Positions 4,598 to 5,517 of a stretch of DNA of 5,517 nucleotides are shown in pieces. The DNA is from Methanobacterium sp. (GTDB lineage Archaea; Methanobacteriota; Methanobacteria; Methanobacteriales; Methanobacteriaceae). A model generated the notes under the pieces. That model was not told where the DNA came from and searched no databases. It worked only from the letters and a program-made list of their open reading frames with translations. Location of the stretch: contig WASR01000244.1 of the NCBI GenBank assembly GCA_009712615.1, forward strand, positions 1 through 5,517. The letters are read 5' to 3'. The position numbers and the translations under genes were made by a program. How positions within the stretch are numbered: the stretch's first letter is position 1; every line of letters begins with the position of its first letter.

Positions 4598-5500
4598 ATG
4601 GATATCAAAATTTATATCGTAAGTTCAGGAGAGTATGGTCTCAGGATCATTAACAACATTGCTAAAAGGGGTTTTGCTGCTTCTATCGTGGGCATGCATG
4701 AATTTCCAGATGATCTACCAGAATTTATAGATGATCCTGAAAGCTACATACCCGAATCTATTCCAGAATCTGATCTCATCCTAGCACTGGGACTCAAAGG
4801 AGATATAAATCTCACACTTCCAATTATCGCAGCTAAAGCAGGTGCTAAATCTGTTATCGCTGAAATTCATGACCCTTCTCAGCTGCCACCAGGTCTTCAA
4901 AGGGAGATTGAAGAATCTGCAGGTGATATTAAAATTGTGTTTGCAAAACCTTTCTGTTCCCTTAAACCTGTGGGAAATGAAGTTGTGGATGAATTTGCAA
5001 GTTACTTCGGCAAACCCGAACTTAAAATTGAATCTGACAAACTCATAAAGAATGTGGAGGTCATCTGTGGAGCTCCCTGTGGTTCAACATGGTTCGTTGC
5101 AGAGGAACTCGAAGGTTTTCCAGTTGAAGATGCTGAGCTTGAATCAGGAAACAAGATCCATAACTATCCATGTATAGCTTCCATGTCAACAGATCCCGTG
5201 GTTGGAGCCACCATCCTACACCTTGCAGGCTACAAAATCAAAGAAGCTGTCAAGGCAGGGGTTGGATTTGCAACAAAATCGGCAGTGGTTGACACCGATG
5301 CATGTATGGGTGGGATAGAATGTGACCATAACTGTGTGGATGTGTGTCCTAACGTTAAAATTGGCGATGACACAGTGACTGTTGATGAATCTAAAAAGGC
5401 ATATATTAATCCAGTTTCATGTGGATGTTGTGAAATATGTGTCAGGGAATGTCCCTACGGTGCAATTGAAATAGTAGAAGAGAAAATTGATATAGAGTGA
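4598..5500 (+). CDS. DUF166-family protein with C-terminal double [4Fe-4S] ferredoxin domain
   Basis: A 300-residue soluble protein. The N-terminal part (about 1-225) resembles DUF166, a family found mainly in methanogens and related archaea with no proven reaction: it opens with a beta strand and turn (IYIVSSGEYG, 5-14) and carries conserved-looking DPSQLPPG (92-99), C120 in KPFCSL, and CGAPCGSTW (157-165). The C-terminal part (about 232-300) is ferredoxin-like. The second cysteine block is canonical C-x2-C-x2-C-x3-C-P (C275, C278, C281, C285) with an extra C277. The first is altered: C236-x5-C242-x3-C246-x3-C250-P. Together they could hold two [4Fe-4S] clusters and make it an electron-transfer partner or redox enzyme in the cytoplasm. 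Old annotations of some DUF166 proteins as thymidylate synthase are not supported here, since no thymidylate synthase active-site motif is visible. The gene has its own TATA box and a long leader with a hairpin. The family call is fairly sure; the function is unknown. Confidence 0.8.
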   Translation: MDIKIYIVSSGEYGLRIINNIAKRGFAASIVGMHEFPDDLPEFIDDPESYIPESIPESDLILALGLKGDINLTLPIIAAKAGAKSVIAEIHDPSQLPPGLQREIEESAGDIKIVFAKPFCSLKPVGNEVVDEFASYFGKPELKIESDKLIKNVEVICGAPCGSTWFVAEELEGFPVEDAELESGNKIHNYPCIASMSTDPVVGATILHLAGYKIKEAVKAGVGFATKSAVVDTDACMGGIECDHNCVDVCPNVKIGDDTVTVDESKKAYINPVSCGCCEICVRECPYGAIEIVEEKIDIE

Positions 5501-5517
5501 ATATAAAAAAATTTTTG
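5501..5517 (+). terminator. Possible start of a terminator after the DUF166 gene
   Basis: A7 followed by T5 lies just past the TGA stop (5504-5516). The T run may mark termination, but the window ends inside it, so it cannot be judged and co-transcription with a following gene is not excluded. Confidence 0.25.

Noticed and set aside
4598..5500. Thymidylate synthase annotation for the DUF166 gene
   Set aside because: Some family members have carried that label, but I see no thymidylate synthase active-site cysteine motif, and the ferredoxin tail does not fit that enzyme.

Overview
The window reads as chromosomal DNA from a methanogenic archaeon, most likely of the order Methanobacteriales (a Methanobacterium-like organism). 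This rests on several things: AT-rich spacers with archaeal TATA elements such as TTTATATA, ribosome binding sites of the GGTGAT type, T-tract terminators without GC-rich stems, a DUF166/ferredoxin protein of a kind typical of methanogens, and a receiver domain of the style common in Methanobacteriales sensory proteins. The assignment is by pattern recognition only; no 16S or marker gene is present.

Layout. Positions 1-155 are an AT-rich spacer with no gene. Positions 156-1490 (minus strand) encode a TPR-repeat protein fused to a CPBP/CAAX-type intramembrane protease, with all catalytic motifs present. A 182-bp divergent promoter region (1491-1672) separates it from a plus-strand nucleotide-sugar short-chain dehydrogenase (1673-2890) resembling GDP-mannose 4,6-dehydratase and GDP-4-keto-6-deoxymannose reductase. 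After a 257-bp spacer comes the most striking gene (3148-4428): an intact CheY-like receiver domain fused in one reading frame to a dolichyl-phosphate-sugar-synthase-like GT2 glycosyltransferase with two C-terminal membrane segments. After a 169-bp spacer holding a terminator, a promoter and a leader hairpin lies a DUF166 protein with a C-terminal double [4Fe-4S] ferredoxin domain (4598-5500).

How they fit together. The sugar dehydratase/reductase and the glycosyltransferase could both serve envelope glycan or glycoprotein assembly: one makes a modified nucleotide sugar, the other loads a sugar on a polyprenyl phosphate. The receiver domain suggests that the second step is controlled after translation by a histidine kinase encoded outside the window. 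Each gene has its own promoter-like and terminator-like signals, so this looks like a set of separately transcribed neighbours rather than one operon. The functional link is therefore inference. The protease and DUF166 genes have no obvious tie to the sugar genes. No RNA genes, mobile elements, CRISPR arrays or pseudogenes were seen.
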